From NCBI GenBank assembly GCA_933207985.1, contig OW240913.1, positions 279,235,602 to 279,299,601 of the forward strand: a stretch of 64,000 nt of DNA. The letters are read 5' to 3'. The DNA is from Pelobates cultripes. Taxonomy: Eukaryota; Chordata; Amphibia; Anura; Pelobatidae. The notes beneath the pieces were generated by a model. The model was not told the DNA's origin and ran no database searches. It saw only the letters and a program-made list of their open reading frames with translations. Shown here piece by piece: positions 23,571 to 37,000 of this stretch (the first letter of the stretch is position 1; every line of letters starts with the position of its first letter). The translations under genes and the position numbers were made by a program.

Positions 23571-24293
23571 CAGGGCCGTCTTTAACGCGGGGCAAACGGG
23601 GCAGTCGCCCCGGGCCCAGTTGCTCCTGGGGGGCCCAGAGCAGCTGCTCTGTGGGCCCCGCGATTTGCGCAGCCCCTATGGACCGGGCAATGCGGCTCCT
23701 GCACACTGAGGAGGCTCCCCGGGTGTCTCACTAAGGGCCACCCGTGGAGCATGTGTCAGCAGGGGTCCGGTTGGGCGCTGTGGCGCTTAAACAGCGCGAC
23801 CGGGCTCCTTCCTGTTCTGCAGCCGGCTGGGAGGAAGTGATGTCACTTCCTCCCACCGGAGATAATGGGCGCGCGGGAGGAGGAAGGCAGGGAGGAGGGG
23901 AGTTCCAAAGGACTAGAGAAACCACCCTCCTGGTAAAGGTAAGAACCTGGAGGGTGGCTAAATGTATGTCAGTAGGTCTGTGTGTGTGTCAGTATGTCTG
24001 TGTGTGTGTCAGCACGTCTGTGTGTGTGTATATAAGTATGTCTCTAAGTGTATGTGTGTGTCAGTATGTCTGCCAGGATATATTTGTGTGTCAGTGTATG
24101 TGTGTGTCAGTATGTATCTGTGAATGTTTTAATGTCTGTCCGTGTGTATGTGCCAGTACGTCTGTCTGTGTGTATGTCAGTGTGTCTGTGTGTGTGTGTC
24201 AGCATGTCTGTGTGTGTACGTAAGTATGTCTGTGTGTGTGTCAGTAGGCCTGTGTGTGTGTCGTATGTCTGTCAGTGTATGTGTATGTATGTA

Positions 24294-24324
<31 letters not shown>

Positions 24325-24830
24325 CAATATGTCTGCCAGGATATATTTGTATGTCAGTGTATGTGTGTCAGTATGTATCTGTGAATGTTTTAATGTCTGT
24401 CTGTATCTGCCAGTACGTCTGTCTGTGTGTATGTCAGTATGCCTGTGTGTGTGTGTCTGTGTGTATGTCAGTATGCCTGTGTGTGTGTGTCAATGTGTCT
24501 GTCAGTATGCCTGTGTGTATGTGTCTGTGTGTGTCAGTATATTTGTCAGTGTATGTGTTTGTGTGTGTGTCAGTATATCTGTTAGTGTATGTAACTGTGT
24601 ATGTATGTATGTATGTCTGTGTGTGTATATATTTGTGTGTCAGTGACTGTGTGTGTCAGTATGTATCTGTGAATGTTTTAATGTCTGTCTGTGTGTGTAT
24701 GTGCCAGTACGTCTGTCAGTGTGATTGCGGGTTGGGCGTAATTGGGGGGTGAGGCGGCGGGAGGGTGAGGGCCCAGGGGACCAAAGAAAATGCATTGCCC
24801 AGGGTCCTAATCATATTATAGACGGCCCTG
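23571..24830. mobile_element. Non-autonomous hAT element with GT-rich expansion
   Basis: The terminal inverted repeats CAGGGCCGTC (23571) and GACGGCCCTG (ending 24830) are perfect over 10 bp, and CAGGG fits the hAT YARNG end. They are flanked by perfect 8-bp target duplications GTGGTGCA at 23563-23570 and 24831-24838. The left part is GC-rich. The right 750 bp are degenerate GTGTGTCAGTATGTCT-type units, which give long frames of Cys/Val/Ser with no meaning. There is no transposase. Confidence 0.9.
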
Positions 24831-24838
24831 GTGGTGCA

Positions 24839-25197
24839 GCTTATTTTTATTTATTTTTTTTGCACCATGCCTATCATTTTTTAATATGCTCCATTTTATT
24901 GCCACGACTACAGATACATGATTTTTTCCAACAGAAATGTCGGAATTTTCCCACAAGTATAAATTCTACAGGTTGTTGGAATAGAAAGCTCCACAAAAGC
25001 TGTTGGAATTTTTATTAAGAAACCAGCTTTTTAGATCACATTATAATTGAAAATTGAAGATCGTAAGGTTATAATTCCAATGACAGGATGACTTTAATAA
25101 TAAATTCATGTAAATGTTCTTTCGTTAAAATAATCTTAGACTTGGAATTAGGCTTATATTTTATTATGTAACTCAGAACTACCTCAGCACTTTTAGA
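24839..25197. other. Intronic AT-rich DNA
   Basis: No gene or clear repeat. Contains a short T-rich run and unique-looking sequence, duplicated at 57644-58002. Confidence 0.4.
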
Positions 25198-25970
<773 letters not shown>

Positions 25971-27082
25971 TATAATAAACAGACGACTTCTCAAGCTTTA
26001 AGTCATCATACCCTTGGGTGAATAAACCCTTTTGAATCATCTGCTTTTTAATAACTTTATTTATATGTATCATGAATAACAAAATTGCATATTTCCCAAT
26101 CAAATTTGCTAAGCCATAGTTTTATTTTGCTAATCACTTGAGCTTTCTTCTTTTATCCACATCGAATAGGTCATTAACTGTGCTTTAGACATCTCATTTC
26201 TCTTTCTCACTTTAAATCTGCAGTGTGATTTTACTTAGCCTCACTGGAAAACAAAACAGTCCAATATGGTTTCATTATAACAAATGATCTCTTTCCATTA
26301 TGTGCAAATTTAACCAAGTGTGATGGTGTAATGATTAGACTGGCCAAATGTTACTAGACATGACAGTTCTGGGTTAATTATTTGCAGTCAAGTTGCAAAG
26401 TGGCTAAATGCACAGCTCTCCAGCTTCTCAACATTTTTTTTTTCTCTCCCTTGTTTCCCTAAATTAATAAAGGCGATTTCAAAAGCAACATTAATATGGC
26501 TTTTTTTTTCCTTTTGTAGTTTCATTTTATTTTCTTTGCCAGGCAATTCACATTCATTACAATAAAGATCACCTGGCAGATTTCTCATTATTGGGTGTAT
26601 TGATTAGTAACAATGTAAGGTAGACCTTATTAAGACAGACATATTGAGCATTGCTGTAGACAATTTCTGTCCTTCCTCTGCTGATTGTCCATTCATCTCA
26701 GTAAACTTTTCAAATCAAAATAGGTTGCCGCAGTGCTCTCATTGTATATCGAGCTTCTAAATAATATCAGTTGCCTGCAGTTCAATTAAGGTCACATTTT
26801 TTCCTTGCTAAATAGAAATCAATTGACTATAGCGGGAAAAAAAAGCAAAAACAGATAACTATTGCTTTTTGCGAAGATGGTAATATTAAAGAAATGGAAA
26901 GCATAGCAATTGCAATGATACAATCACAATATCCTTGGTCAATATTGGAAGAATTATATTAACATAATCAGTGTTGGCAATTGTATTAACATAATCAGTG
27001 TTGGTATTTATACTGCAGATGTCAAAAAAACCAAGATAGAAGCAAATGCAGTGAAAGAGCCACGCAAACAAAACACTTTAGT
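25971..27082. other. Repeat-poor intronic block
   Basis: Complex AT-rich sequence without recognised repeats. 26380-26800 is rich in ATTA/TAAT-type motifs and could hold a conserved noncoding element, but this cannot be decided here. No coding exon was found. Duplicated at 58598-59709. Confidence 0.4.
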
Positions 27083-27657
27083 TTAAATGAGCACTATAGG
27101 GTCAGGAACACAAACATGTATTCCTGACCCTAAAGTGTTAAGACCACATTCTAGCCACCCTGGTCCCCTCATGCCTCCCTAATTATAGTAAAATCTTACT
27201 TGTATTCAAGTCTGCATCTGCTTACTTTGTCCCTTTTTCGTTTAGACCTGCCCCCCTGCCTGCTGACATCAGCAGAAGTGGTAGCTTCCCCATAGGATTG
27301 GCTGAGACTGTCAAGGAGGCAGATCAGGGGCAGAGCCAGCATGATTCAAACACAGCCCTGGCTAATCAGCATCTCCTCATAGAGATGAAATGAATCACTG
27401 AATCTCTATGAGGAAAGTACAGTGCCTGCATGCAGAGGGAGGAGACACTGAATGTTTGGATGCATTTTAGGCAGCCATGACCCAGGAAGGATCTCTAACA
27501 GCCATCTAAGGAGTGGCCAGTAAAGTTATCACTAGGCTATAATGTAAACACTGCATTTTCTCTGAAAAGACAGTGTTTACAACAAAAAGCCTGAAGGTTA
27601 TGATTCTACTCACCAGAACAAATTCAAAAAGCTCTGGTGACTATAGTATCCCTTTAA
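27083..27657. mobile_element. MITE-like element, uninterrupted copy
   Basis: Runs from TTAAATGAGCACTATAGGG to CTATAGTATCCCTTTAA. It has the 5' hairpin GGGTCAGGAACAC..CCTGACCC and, near the 3' end, GACAGTGTTTACA and ACCAGAACAAATT..AGCTCTGGTGACTATAG. TTAA bounds both sides. It is the template for recognising the split copy at 14385-15900. Duplicated at 59710-60284. Confidence 0.65.
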
Positions 27658-29710
27658 GGTGTTTTGTTTTTTTTCAGCCAAAAAGCCACGACTATTGAAA
27701 AGATGAGACTGATAATCTTAATTAATTGTTTCCTAAACTTTACGTGACATTTTGTAAGCTACACAGCTTTTTGTAGTGTCTGCACATGCCGTTCTCCCAG
27801 TTTATACAGATTAAGGAACAGTGCACACATGCAAATAATAGTTTTACATTTTATAAGGCTACTTAAAATAGAGTTAGCGTTTAGCTTACTAAAATACACT
27901 TTAGCTCGTTTAGCACTAGCACAATTTAATTTGTCTTCCACGTTGGAATTAGTGTAGTACCCACTGATACTGGGATACTGTGAAGTAGTTGTGGGATTAA
28001 CACAATATGGCCACATGGTGAAACTGAATCCCTATGTTTGTTTGCTGAGCTAGGTAATTTTAAGTAACCTTATAGAATTTAGAAACATATTTTTATGTGT
28101 GTGATGTTCCTTAATATGTATTATGTATACATTTTAGTCTCTACGGCAGAACCATTCCTGAAAAAAATCATGTTCCTTGTGTGCCGCTAATTCCCTTTTT
28201 GTTCTCCCAGTTTATGTCAAACTTCTAGCATCTGCAGTTGAGGCCTTCTGCTGCATCTTGTCTAATGCAATGCCATTGGTCAATAGTAATAAATTTAAGG
28301 CAATACGGGGCTAGCCCATCTTCAGTGCTGCCATCTTCAGCCTGCCATTGGTTCAAAGTTTGACATGTTTATGTGGAAGACCACTGGTCCTTAGCCAAAC
28401 TGCAGCGTAGAGGCTGGAAAGTAGAGCCCAGATTTTGCTGCAAACCGGGGGACTGGAAGTGAATCCATAATTCACAAGTAAACAAACCCCTTGACACTGG
28501 ATATTATTTGAACACTTTCCTGTTATAATTCACTTTAACTACTAAGAGGCCTTAACTGTAACATCTGCTCACCTATGTGATATATTAAAGGGGGGAACCT
28601 TCACTTCCCAGAATTTTAATACAATGTTTACTAAACTCTTTGTTTAACTAATATGTATTTATGACGTGTGAAAATGAAAAATTAATCCACAATGCTTTAG
28701 CCTTTAACTGGGGCCAATCATCTTAGCTCCCTGACAATCATTGGTATAAATCCTGTCCTTTGCATCTGGCAGTTAACACATTTGCAGTGTGTGCCAAGGC
28801 TATGCCTGTAAAGAACTGGATTATAATGTGATGTTCTACATTTTGAATATAAATTTAATAGATTTCATTATTACTTTGTCCCAGAAAAGCAACAGCATTG
28901 TTGAATTTGGACAGTGTTTCATTTGTACTAGACAATGGATTTTAACTCAAATGTGTTGAGATAGTGATTAAACAGAGATGCCAACTTATCTTATTCTCGT
29001 TAACCTGCCTCTTATATAATGGTAGCTTGTGTATCTAAATTCACCTTTAAATATGTATTTTGTGATTCTAAAATATTTGAAATCATTTTAATTTAAGTAA
29101 AATTAATGTGAACCATTAGTACTGTGTTGTGGTTCACTAAAATGATGTATCTGTTCTTTAAGAAGGAGATTAGTTTATATTTAAATATCAAAGACTTTAT
29201 TCTAATGAAAAAAAAAAAAACGTAATAAGTTCAGGGTGACCTAACCATTGTGAGATAAGAGAATGCTTTGCTCATGGGAATCTTTAAAAAGGAAGAAGCG
29301 CTGTATTATCAAATAAATGACAGGTCATTTTGACCCTTTCAAATTGTATGGAAAGGGCATATTAAGCACATTTGACATTGTGAACTTAAAAATTGCTTGT
29401 CCCCATGACTGCTGAACATTTGATGTGATTAGAAAAGTCTGCCGTTCAGTTGGTTTTGCAAACCATTGTGCAAAAGTTTAAGAATAAATGCAGATAGTTA
29501 CATGTTACTGTACTTTAATGTCCATTGTTTTTGCCGGAAAGACAGGCATGTTAAGAGTTAGGATGGTAGCGCTGGATGTAGGACCTGTTTCAGAGGATAG
29601 CCATCATCCATAATTGTTAATAGTGGTCACCATTCTAGGCCCATTGCTTGTAATAGGTGATAAGGTACAAGAAATCATTGTCCTGAGCCAGAAATAGATA
29701 TTATGTCCTA
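27658..29710. other. Intronic DNA without recognisable gene
   Basis: AT-rich and mostly unique. The minus-strand frame 27759-28016 shows no domain. Duplicated at 60285-62340 with only a few base changes. Confidence 0.4.
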
Positions 29711-29849
29711 GACCAGGGATAGGCAACCTTCAGCACTCCAGATGTGGATTACATCCCCCATAATGCTCTTACACCCATAATGCTGGCAAAGCATCATGGG
29801 AGGTGTAGTCCAAAACATCTGCAGTGCCGAAGGTTGTCTATGCCTGTCC
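29711..29849. mobile_element. Palindromic MITE, about 139 bp
   Basis: The arms GGATAGGCAACCTTCAGCAC and the inverse of CAGTGCCGAAGGTTGTCTAT pair imperfectly. Inner parts also pair (CACCCATAATGC with GCATCATGGGAGGTG). This foldback form is a widespread vertebrate MITE style. Copy 2 has the same element at 62342-62480 with one change. Confidence 0.65.
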
Positions 29850-31076
29850 TAGACAATGGCATAGCGTGAAAGAATAGAAAAAACTTAACAACTTGAAGGA
29901 ATATAAGTAATTTTGGAGGCCTGGGCCAAATCAGATAGATATAATATATCAAGCTGTCAAAATTGATTCAAACTAAAACTGGGATTGAAAGGTACGCTAA
30001 CACACAAAGCATGGCGCCCTGGACTGGATGAAGTGGCTTTGCACATAACCTCCCTGCCACTAAATTATTCAAACTGTTTGATATTATTAATACTATAATA
30101 ATTTATTCTATAATAATTATTATATATAATTCACGGCTCGTAAATTTGGTCATTAACATACTTATAAAAGAAGCCACTCTCTGTTCTACTGGTATTTTTA
30201 GAAATTCTAGACTAGGTGAGATGCCTGCACATTTGTTTTCTTTCTCAAATTCTTGAAATAAATTCTCACCTCCAACTTATTCTTAAACACCTCGGATTCT
30301 TGGATCATTGCACGCATCATTTTCTGTCACATTTTTGACATCCCTTTATCTGCTAGAATTTTTAAGATATAGAAATTGAAATCCATTAATATTGAAAGCT
30401 TTTCCTACTTTGAATGTATGCCTGCATTTCATCCTGTCTATCGCCTCTTCAGCAATGAACGGATTATTTTGTGGAACTGTTTCTGATGAAAAAACACATG
30501 TATTTTAGTAATCTAGCATTTCAATTTAAAATAACAAGCCATAAAAAATAACAAGGCATTTTGGTTTCTTAATATGGAAATAAATGTAGAGAGAGCGCCA
30601 ATTTAATAATTTAATTACGTACCATTTTTCTTAAACGTGAGAGCCTGTGAAACATATTGATGTGCTGCTATTATTTACACAAGTAATTGTCATTGAATGT
30701 CTTTAGAACCATGAGACTAATGTATGTGAGTATATTGTATTAAATCTGAGCAAAAGGTTATTTTTGTGTTCCAAAATAATGACTGCTTTATTGAGTCAGG
30801 AATGCTGATATTGAAAGGTAAACCTATTACTAAAGAGGTACTAAATGTATCACCAAAGAAATGGAAAAAATAATATACAAGCAAGGAGAAACCATATTTG
30901 AAATCAGGGAACCAGTATATAGTAAAAACAAAGGATGGATGCCAAGGCGCGCTCTATCTAATTGTCAGCAGCAATCCACCTACCAAGGAGTTTCTGCAAC
31001 CTGGTGCAAAACAAATATACACAAAATGGTAATGAACTGCGCTTCGTGATTACAAGTTCAAAAAAATGAATATTTG
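29850..31076. other. Intronic DNA without recognisable gene
   Basis: AT-rich. A 62-codon frame at 30861-31049 is preserved in copy 2 but has no splice context, codon bias or recognisable domain, so it is not called a gene. Duplicated at 62481-63703. Confidence 0.4.
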
Positions 31077-31748
31077 CATACAAATAGTGGAGATAACTTT
31101 TTCAGAGTATATCTTTGCAGAGAAAAATAATATAACAGTGCAATGCAACTGGACATATAGCTTAGTTAAAAATAAAGTGCCAAAGGAACACTCACACTTT
31201 CTAGAGCTAATATAGCTCTATTATGGAAGACAGAGACATTATAATCCCTGTCTGTGGATATAACGATGGAATCCAGGAATCTTGGCTTCCAACAGTAGTA
31301 AGTGACATATGCAAAGAAACACATACAAGGGGCTCTAATAGTGTCATATTGTAACAGTAATTAGCAATATATGGGGAAGTACCCTATTTACAAGAACCAG
31401 AGCATGGATCTGCTCTAGTATATAGAAACTTGAGTGAAATAATTCCAACCTAAGGATATAAATTATGTCCACGGGCCAAACCGTAAAGGTGGTGAAAAAA
31501 AAAATATAATATAATAACATTTCAGGGACTGAATAAAATTGAATTTAAAAAAGCATTTTATTTCTACAGTGAATATAAATAGAACACGTAAAAAGCATAT
31601 ATAAAAACAGTAAAAAAAAAAAAAAAAAAACAGTCCACAAACCGAGGATTGTGCATTTCCTATATTTTTAAGATTGTATTACACTATTATATTTTTTATT
31701 TTTTCTCCGCTGATATACTCTGAAAAAGTTATCTCTACTATTTGTATG
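31077..31748. mobile_element. Candidate non-autonomous element with 37-bp inverted ends
   Basis: 31077-31113 and 31712-31748 are inverted copies differing at one of 37 positions (core GATAACTTTTTCAGAGTAT and its inverse). The 600 bp between them are AT-rich with A-runs and no coding capacity. The length of the paired ends argues for a DNA transposon or foldback element. No target duplication could be assigned. The left end is repeated at 63704-63740. Confidence 0.55.
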
Positions 31749-34597
31749 TATATCTCCATTTGTTTTTAAACTTATTGTCACTAAACACAGTTCACCAGTT
31801 TGTGTATATAAGAAAAGATAAAGTGAGAGAGAGATGAAATGGGTTTATAGGTTAAAGACATTAGAACCGAAAGGATCAAATATAGAGTTTGATCTATTTA
31901 TTTTTTTGTGAATTTTTATAGGGTTTCTTTTTATTTTATTGATATTGGACTTTTGAGTACGTTGAGTATTTATATTTTTTTCTCTTTCTCTCCGTATAGT
32001 AGGTTATCTTTTGAATATATATTTTTATATTTCTTTTTTATATAAATATTTTTTTATGTATATCTTATTATTCTGTAGTTTTTTTATGCAATAAAATTGT
32101 GTAATATAATTTATTAAATATTTCATATTGTTACGTAACTGCTTTTTTCCCACAATTTATCACAATATTCTACCAGAAGACTGTTATTATAAGTGCCTTT
32201 GCATTAACTTGTGTTTTTTTTTTTGTATTTCTGTAAACCAGTATATAGTCCAAACATAGAACAAGCTAAGTAGGTTGATATTATAGGATGTTGTTATCCG
32301 TGGATGATTACGGTATATCATGGTAAACTCCAGTTTATGTTGTGTATCTGTTTTAAATGTATTGCCATTGTCTTTTTTTCATGGCAAGTGGTACCCTTTA
32401 AAGTCACAAATATTAAGCATGTTTGATATTTCTTTAGTTTTGTACATCTTGAGACTACTTCGCCCTTTAATCACTTTTTTTTTCTAAATAAATAGCCAGC
32501 ACTTTCTAAAAGCCGAACAAAAATGTGTAAAAAACTAACAGCTTGTAGCAGAGAGCTCAAGAACATCTTGTCCTCAAGGCTAAAATGTATGTTTTCGCAA
32601 TTTTTCTAAATAGTAAGCCTATTTCTCTTTAATATCTGCGCATGACATGTCAAGAAACCTTCACTAATTTAAGCTAATAAACAGTACTTTACGATATATC
32701 ATCATATTTAAATATAAAGGGTGAACAGTGAATTACATACGCTTCAAAAAGATCATTCCACGCTTTATATTTTCGTGATCAGCCTGAGAGGTTTCAGGAA
32801 TAGTTGCACAGTAATTAAAATTCAATAACGTTACATTAGATGTATGTGTTGATGTTTTTAGTAACATACACAGATAATAAACTATATAGTATGAAATTCA
32901 GTCTTTTTTTCACAAAAGTGGACAAAAGTAACTGGCAATAGGCATATGTTTGCAAGCTCACAATTTATTTAAAAGTGATATACTTGCTAGATTTTAGGGT
33001 CACCTAAAACTCGGAACTTAATTTCCTTTTGTACCAGTTTGTCTAATTGTGTATTGCTTTGTCTTTAGTCCATACCTTATTTTATTGTACGTATTGTAGA
33101 GCAGTGCACTGCAGAAAACGTACATACATTTATTGATAATGTTTGAAAATGCTTTTGGACTTATTTTAATATGCGGTTTCATATGAACAAAACTTGCCTT
33201 GAAGTATTGCTGTGTCTCTAAACCACAAGTGTAAAACTGTTATCACATACAAATGTCAACACGGACTAATGCTGGAAAAAGCACGAAGCAGAATGTGCAA
33301 GGATTAGCATCCCAGTTCTACAAATGTCACTGCATTTCAGATAGTTTGTACTGGGTTCCAGTTCACTACATGTGTACGTGATAGCCTTGCTGGTTGAGGG
33401 CAAATGACACAGGTCTAATGGCAAGAATGAAAGACAACTATTAAGTATGTAAAGTGATAATCTGATAACAAAAATTTGGATTGCATAAAAATAAAAAGCA
33501 AGAAAAACAAATGCTTGCTGTATCGAGGAACATTTAAATTACATATAGGTTTCTTTTCTCTAAACAGCATGTTGAAGTGAGGACCAACTCTTAACATTAA
33601 GGACAAAATTGCCAACCTGGGAGTAATCTTCAATTTAGCACGTTTGATACTTTTTCTACAGCTCTGTTATTTTGGTCAAAATTTTGCAAGTACGTCCTCA
33701 CTTCAACCATGCTCATGTAGACTGAAAGAACCCAATCGCGTAAAGGTAGTGGTAGGATCTGTTTTATTATGGAAGACTGAAAGCTGAGAAGCTTCCGCTG
33801 CCGTGAACATCAGCTGAGCCACCAACAAGAAATGTGAATGTATCAGTTTCCAGTTTCTGGTGAATGATGGAGAATCTTGTAACATTTCTGTGTGACAGGT
33901 TTATTGAATTGCGTAAAAGTCCCAATGTCCATTTATAGCGTAGTGTAGGCGATGAATATCAACACAGATAGCTCCGATTTCCTTCAGTCAGGCAAAAAGC
34001 AGGCCAGCTACCGTTCGATCTGAGTCTCTCACTCTTTAAGGAATAATTGAGTTTAAAAAATGGTTTCATAAGAAAATAATGTAACCTGGTGTGGAGCCAT
34101 GTTTGAATTTCAATAACTTTCCCATAGTTTCCCTTTTTATGGCAGGTTTTATCGGTCCAGCATTCATTTTGATTTAGGCATGTGGCTGAAGTGCACGCTA
34201 CACTAATAACAGATTATTGCAGCATTTGTATGAATATAACGTCAAATAATATATGGAATCTTAAGTAACTTGTCACGATTTGAAGGATTTGACAGCATAA
34301 AGCCCTGAAATCCTTGCTCTTGGGATGACAACCAGACAAGGGGAAGGTGACATACTGTCAGTCGTGGACCATAAAAATACAATCAGGGTGTTTTAAAAAT
34401 CATCTCCGTGTTCTACAAGCTGTTGGCTGGGTTCTGCTACATTTTGTGTTTAGCTGCAGCCAGAACAATAGCAGTATTTAGAATATCAAAAGAACAGGAC
34501 AAAGTCAGTGTCGTGATTGCACATTTCCGCTTTACACATGAATGTCTTTTCATTATAAACTAATCAGTCATTTACCAAACGCTTTTGTCTTCTACAG
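31749..34597. other. ASCC3 intron, upstream of the exon
   Basis: AT-rich sequence with no recognised coding or repeat unit. It ends in a pyrimidine-rich tract and TTCTACAG at 34590-34597, a good splice acceptor for the exon that follows. Confidence 0.6.
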
Positions 34598-34789
34598 GTG
34601 CAAAGGTCTAGAAATAAGCAGCTAAGAGAGTTGTTTCCAGATGGATTTAGTATTCATCATGCAGGCATGCTGCGGCAAGATAGGAGTTTGGTGGAAAACC
34701 TCTTTTCTCAGGGACATATCAAAGTCCTGGTTTGTACAGCCACATTAGCCTGGGGTGTCAATCTCCCTGCACATGCTGTTATCATTAAG
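34598..34789 (+). CDS. ASCC3: ASCC3 internal exon (N-terminal helicase cassette)
   Basis: 192 bases, 64 codons, phase 0 at both ends, between the acceptor CTTCTACAG and the donor AAG|GTAAGA. The peptide starts [17 protein letters not shown] and includes [12 protein letters not shown] (superfamily 2 motif IV region) and [19 protein letters not shown] (motif V). The cysteine in VCTAT and the [16 protein letters not shown] wording fit the first helicase cassette of ASCC3, not its paralogue SNRNP200 or the ASCC3 C-terminal cassette. ASCC3 is the 3'-to-5' helicase subunit of the ASC-1 complex, known for alkylation repair with ALKBH3 and for splitting collided ribosomes. No other exon was found in the window. 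If the large duplication continues beyond base 64000, a second copy of this exon should lie roughly 3.2 kb further on. Confidence 0.92.
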
Positions 34790-36896
34790 GTAAGAGATTA
34801 TACTTCTAAGCAGAATAAAACCGTCTTTTACTAATTCCACCGTAAAGCATTCCAACAATTGAAGCAATGATACTTTTTTCATGCACAGAGGTTTGCTATA
34901 GCCGTGTTCTTCCAAGTACAATGTGTAGCTCTCCGTTTGTTAAACTGTCGGAGTATAGATTTGCTCCTAAATTGACCAACAGGACACAGGACCTAGAACC
35001 CTCTTGTAAAAATAGAAATCCGCTCAAGGCAGACTATGCAGTTCAAATCCCTACATGCTGCTTGGAGTCTGGAAAATGTAGCTTGTCTCTGATTGTGAAT
35101 AATGCAGGTGACCTGTTGGGTTAAAACTTTTGTTCTTTTATGTGAGTCAGAGGAAACTACAGCTTGTGCGCATGTAAATGTTTGAATAATGCCTGAGGAT
35201 TTCTGAACAGCATCAAAGGTTTATACACAGCTGACACCTTTCAAACTAAAATGGATAAATAAAATGTACTTCTTTTTTTTTTTTCCTATTAAGAGACCAT
35301 TAAAGCGTGTGTTTACTTCCTGGAAGCTATGGTCAAATTGCTCAGACTGATGATTTTTTAAGCCATTAGTGTTCCAAACAAACAGTCAGAACAGCTACTG
35401 TCTGAAATGTAACTATTTATGAAATGGGACATTTCAGTTTCACCGGTACATTGCCATATGGTCAGTGTTGTCATTAACGGTCACTATTTTTGATGCATAA
35501 AACTTTATGGAGCGTGAATCATGCTACACTTTGACATCATTTTATTTCTCTTCCTAACACAAATGTTGATGAGAAATGTAAATTCAAATGAAAAATGAGG
35601 CATGAATCTGGAATATTCTCTCACTATTTCACCTCAGTTTGGCCATTTGGATTTAATTTGCGAAAAAAAAGTTGCATGCTTTTAGCAAAATGTGAACATA
35701 GTACATGACCCATTAATAAACTTCAGCTGTTCCTTAAACCACTGTTCACATGGTGGTCTCACATGTTGTCTGGGAAAAAAGTACTGTTTATGTCAAGTGA
35801 TGCCGGTAGAAAGATGGTGAATTCAGAAGGCCTGTGTTGATGTAGTCATGGTTTAGGCTGCCCAAAGCCCAGCTCATCAACCACAGTTTGTGTGCTACTC
35901 GTATACACTTGATAAGACCATTACATGTATAACACACCATTCGCACATACATATAATGAATGGGTCACTCAACTATTTAGCTATTTATTTTTTTCTGTTT
36001 ACTAGCACCCTTTCTCCTGAAAACAGAAACCCACTTTCCCTTATCAATTTTCTATCTACTCCTCCCTAATTTACACCTAAGTCTCTTTTATGTTAACCTA
36101 CTAGCACCTCCTTGTGCCTTATACAAGCACAGTACTGACAAGTGTGCCCCAGAGGTAAAGTTATACACCATCAGCTTGCACATTCAGGCAGTCTAAATCA
36201 AGAACTCCCACAGTAAGGCTTGGACTGCCCCTGTCTTGGACAGAGGACAGATACGCGTGAGGGAGCCATACTCCCTGATAGTGGTAGGAGTCTCTCTGGG
36301 CATGGCACATGGAGAAGCAGCTACTCTTTTAAAAAGTGCTAGTAAAACAAAATGTATTTATGGTCGAAAAGGTTTAATAAAAAAAAGAAAAATAAAGCAT
36401 ACCCTCTAGCAGGCTAAAATACATCCCTGGTGACACTCACACATGTAGCATTTACATTTCTAAGAAATTACTAAACAGACATTCACCCTCTCCCTAAATA
36501 ACGTACAAATAAAGGTTCTCATATTGCAGATGCCATGCAAGCAGTGCCATTACCACATCTGAGGTTAAAGTATGGTTTATTACTTCTAAAATACAAATGC
36601 CCTGCCCAGCCGCATATACCAAATCACAATCTAACCGTGGGAAATACAGTTATTAGCCAAACCTGCAAGTAACTTCTAAGCAATAAAACAGGAGTTTTGC
36701 ATTTATTTTTTTTAATTAATTTTTTTACCTACTAGAGAGTAGGGCGTCAACACTGCCATTTAAAGAATTGATTGTGACTTAGGGCTGGGTTTTTTTTTTT
36801 TCTTTGTCTCACTCATTCGTCGTGAAATAGATATATATTTTTATCCATAAAGTAGATAATTATTTATTAACCTTTTCTTTGTATATGTTTTGATAA
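34790..36896. other. ASCC3 intron, downstream of the exon
   Basis: AT-rich, no recognised coding block. The frame at 34867-35124 has no domain. The stretch ends abruptly at the second gap, which is probably a contig edge. Confidence 0.5.
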
Positions 36897-36996
36897 NNNN
36901 NNNNNNNNNNNNNNNNNNNNNNNNNNNNNNNNNNNNNNNNNNNNNNNNNNNNNNNNNNNNNNNNNNNNNNNNNNNNNNNNNNNNNNNNNNNNNNNN
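36897..36996. other. Assembly gap of exactly 100 N
   Basis: A placeholder gap. To the left is ASCC3 intron that belongs with copy 1. To the right is the middle of retroviral gag. The 5' LTR, primer-binding site and gag start are therefore missing. Confidence 0.98.
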
Positions 36997-37000
36997 TAAA

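Noticed and set aside
24048..24752. Long frames rich in Cys, Val and Ser (also 56597-57557)
   Set aside because: They come from degenerate GTGTGTCAGTATGTCT repeats that stay open in several frames at once. There is no domain and the length differs between copies.
30861..31049. 62-codon frame preserved in both copies (also 63490-63678)
   Set aside because: Preservation is explained by the near identity of the copies. There is no domain, splice context or coding bias.
34790..35124. Extension of the ASCC3 exon by open frame to 34834 or a second exon at 34867
   Set aside because: The donor GTAAGA at 34790 fits the family's exon end exactly, and the later frame has no helicase similarity.
36300..36896. 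Possible 5' LTR upstream of the retrovirus
   Set aside because: No match to the 3' LTR at 44826-45261. The stretch is ordinary AT-rich intron, so the 5' LTR must be in or beyond the gap.
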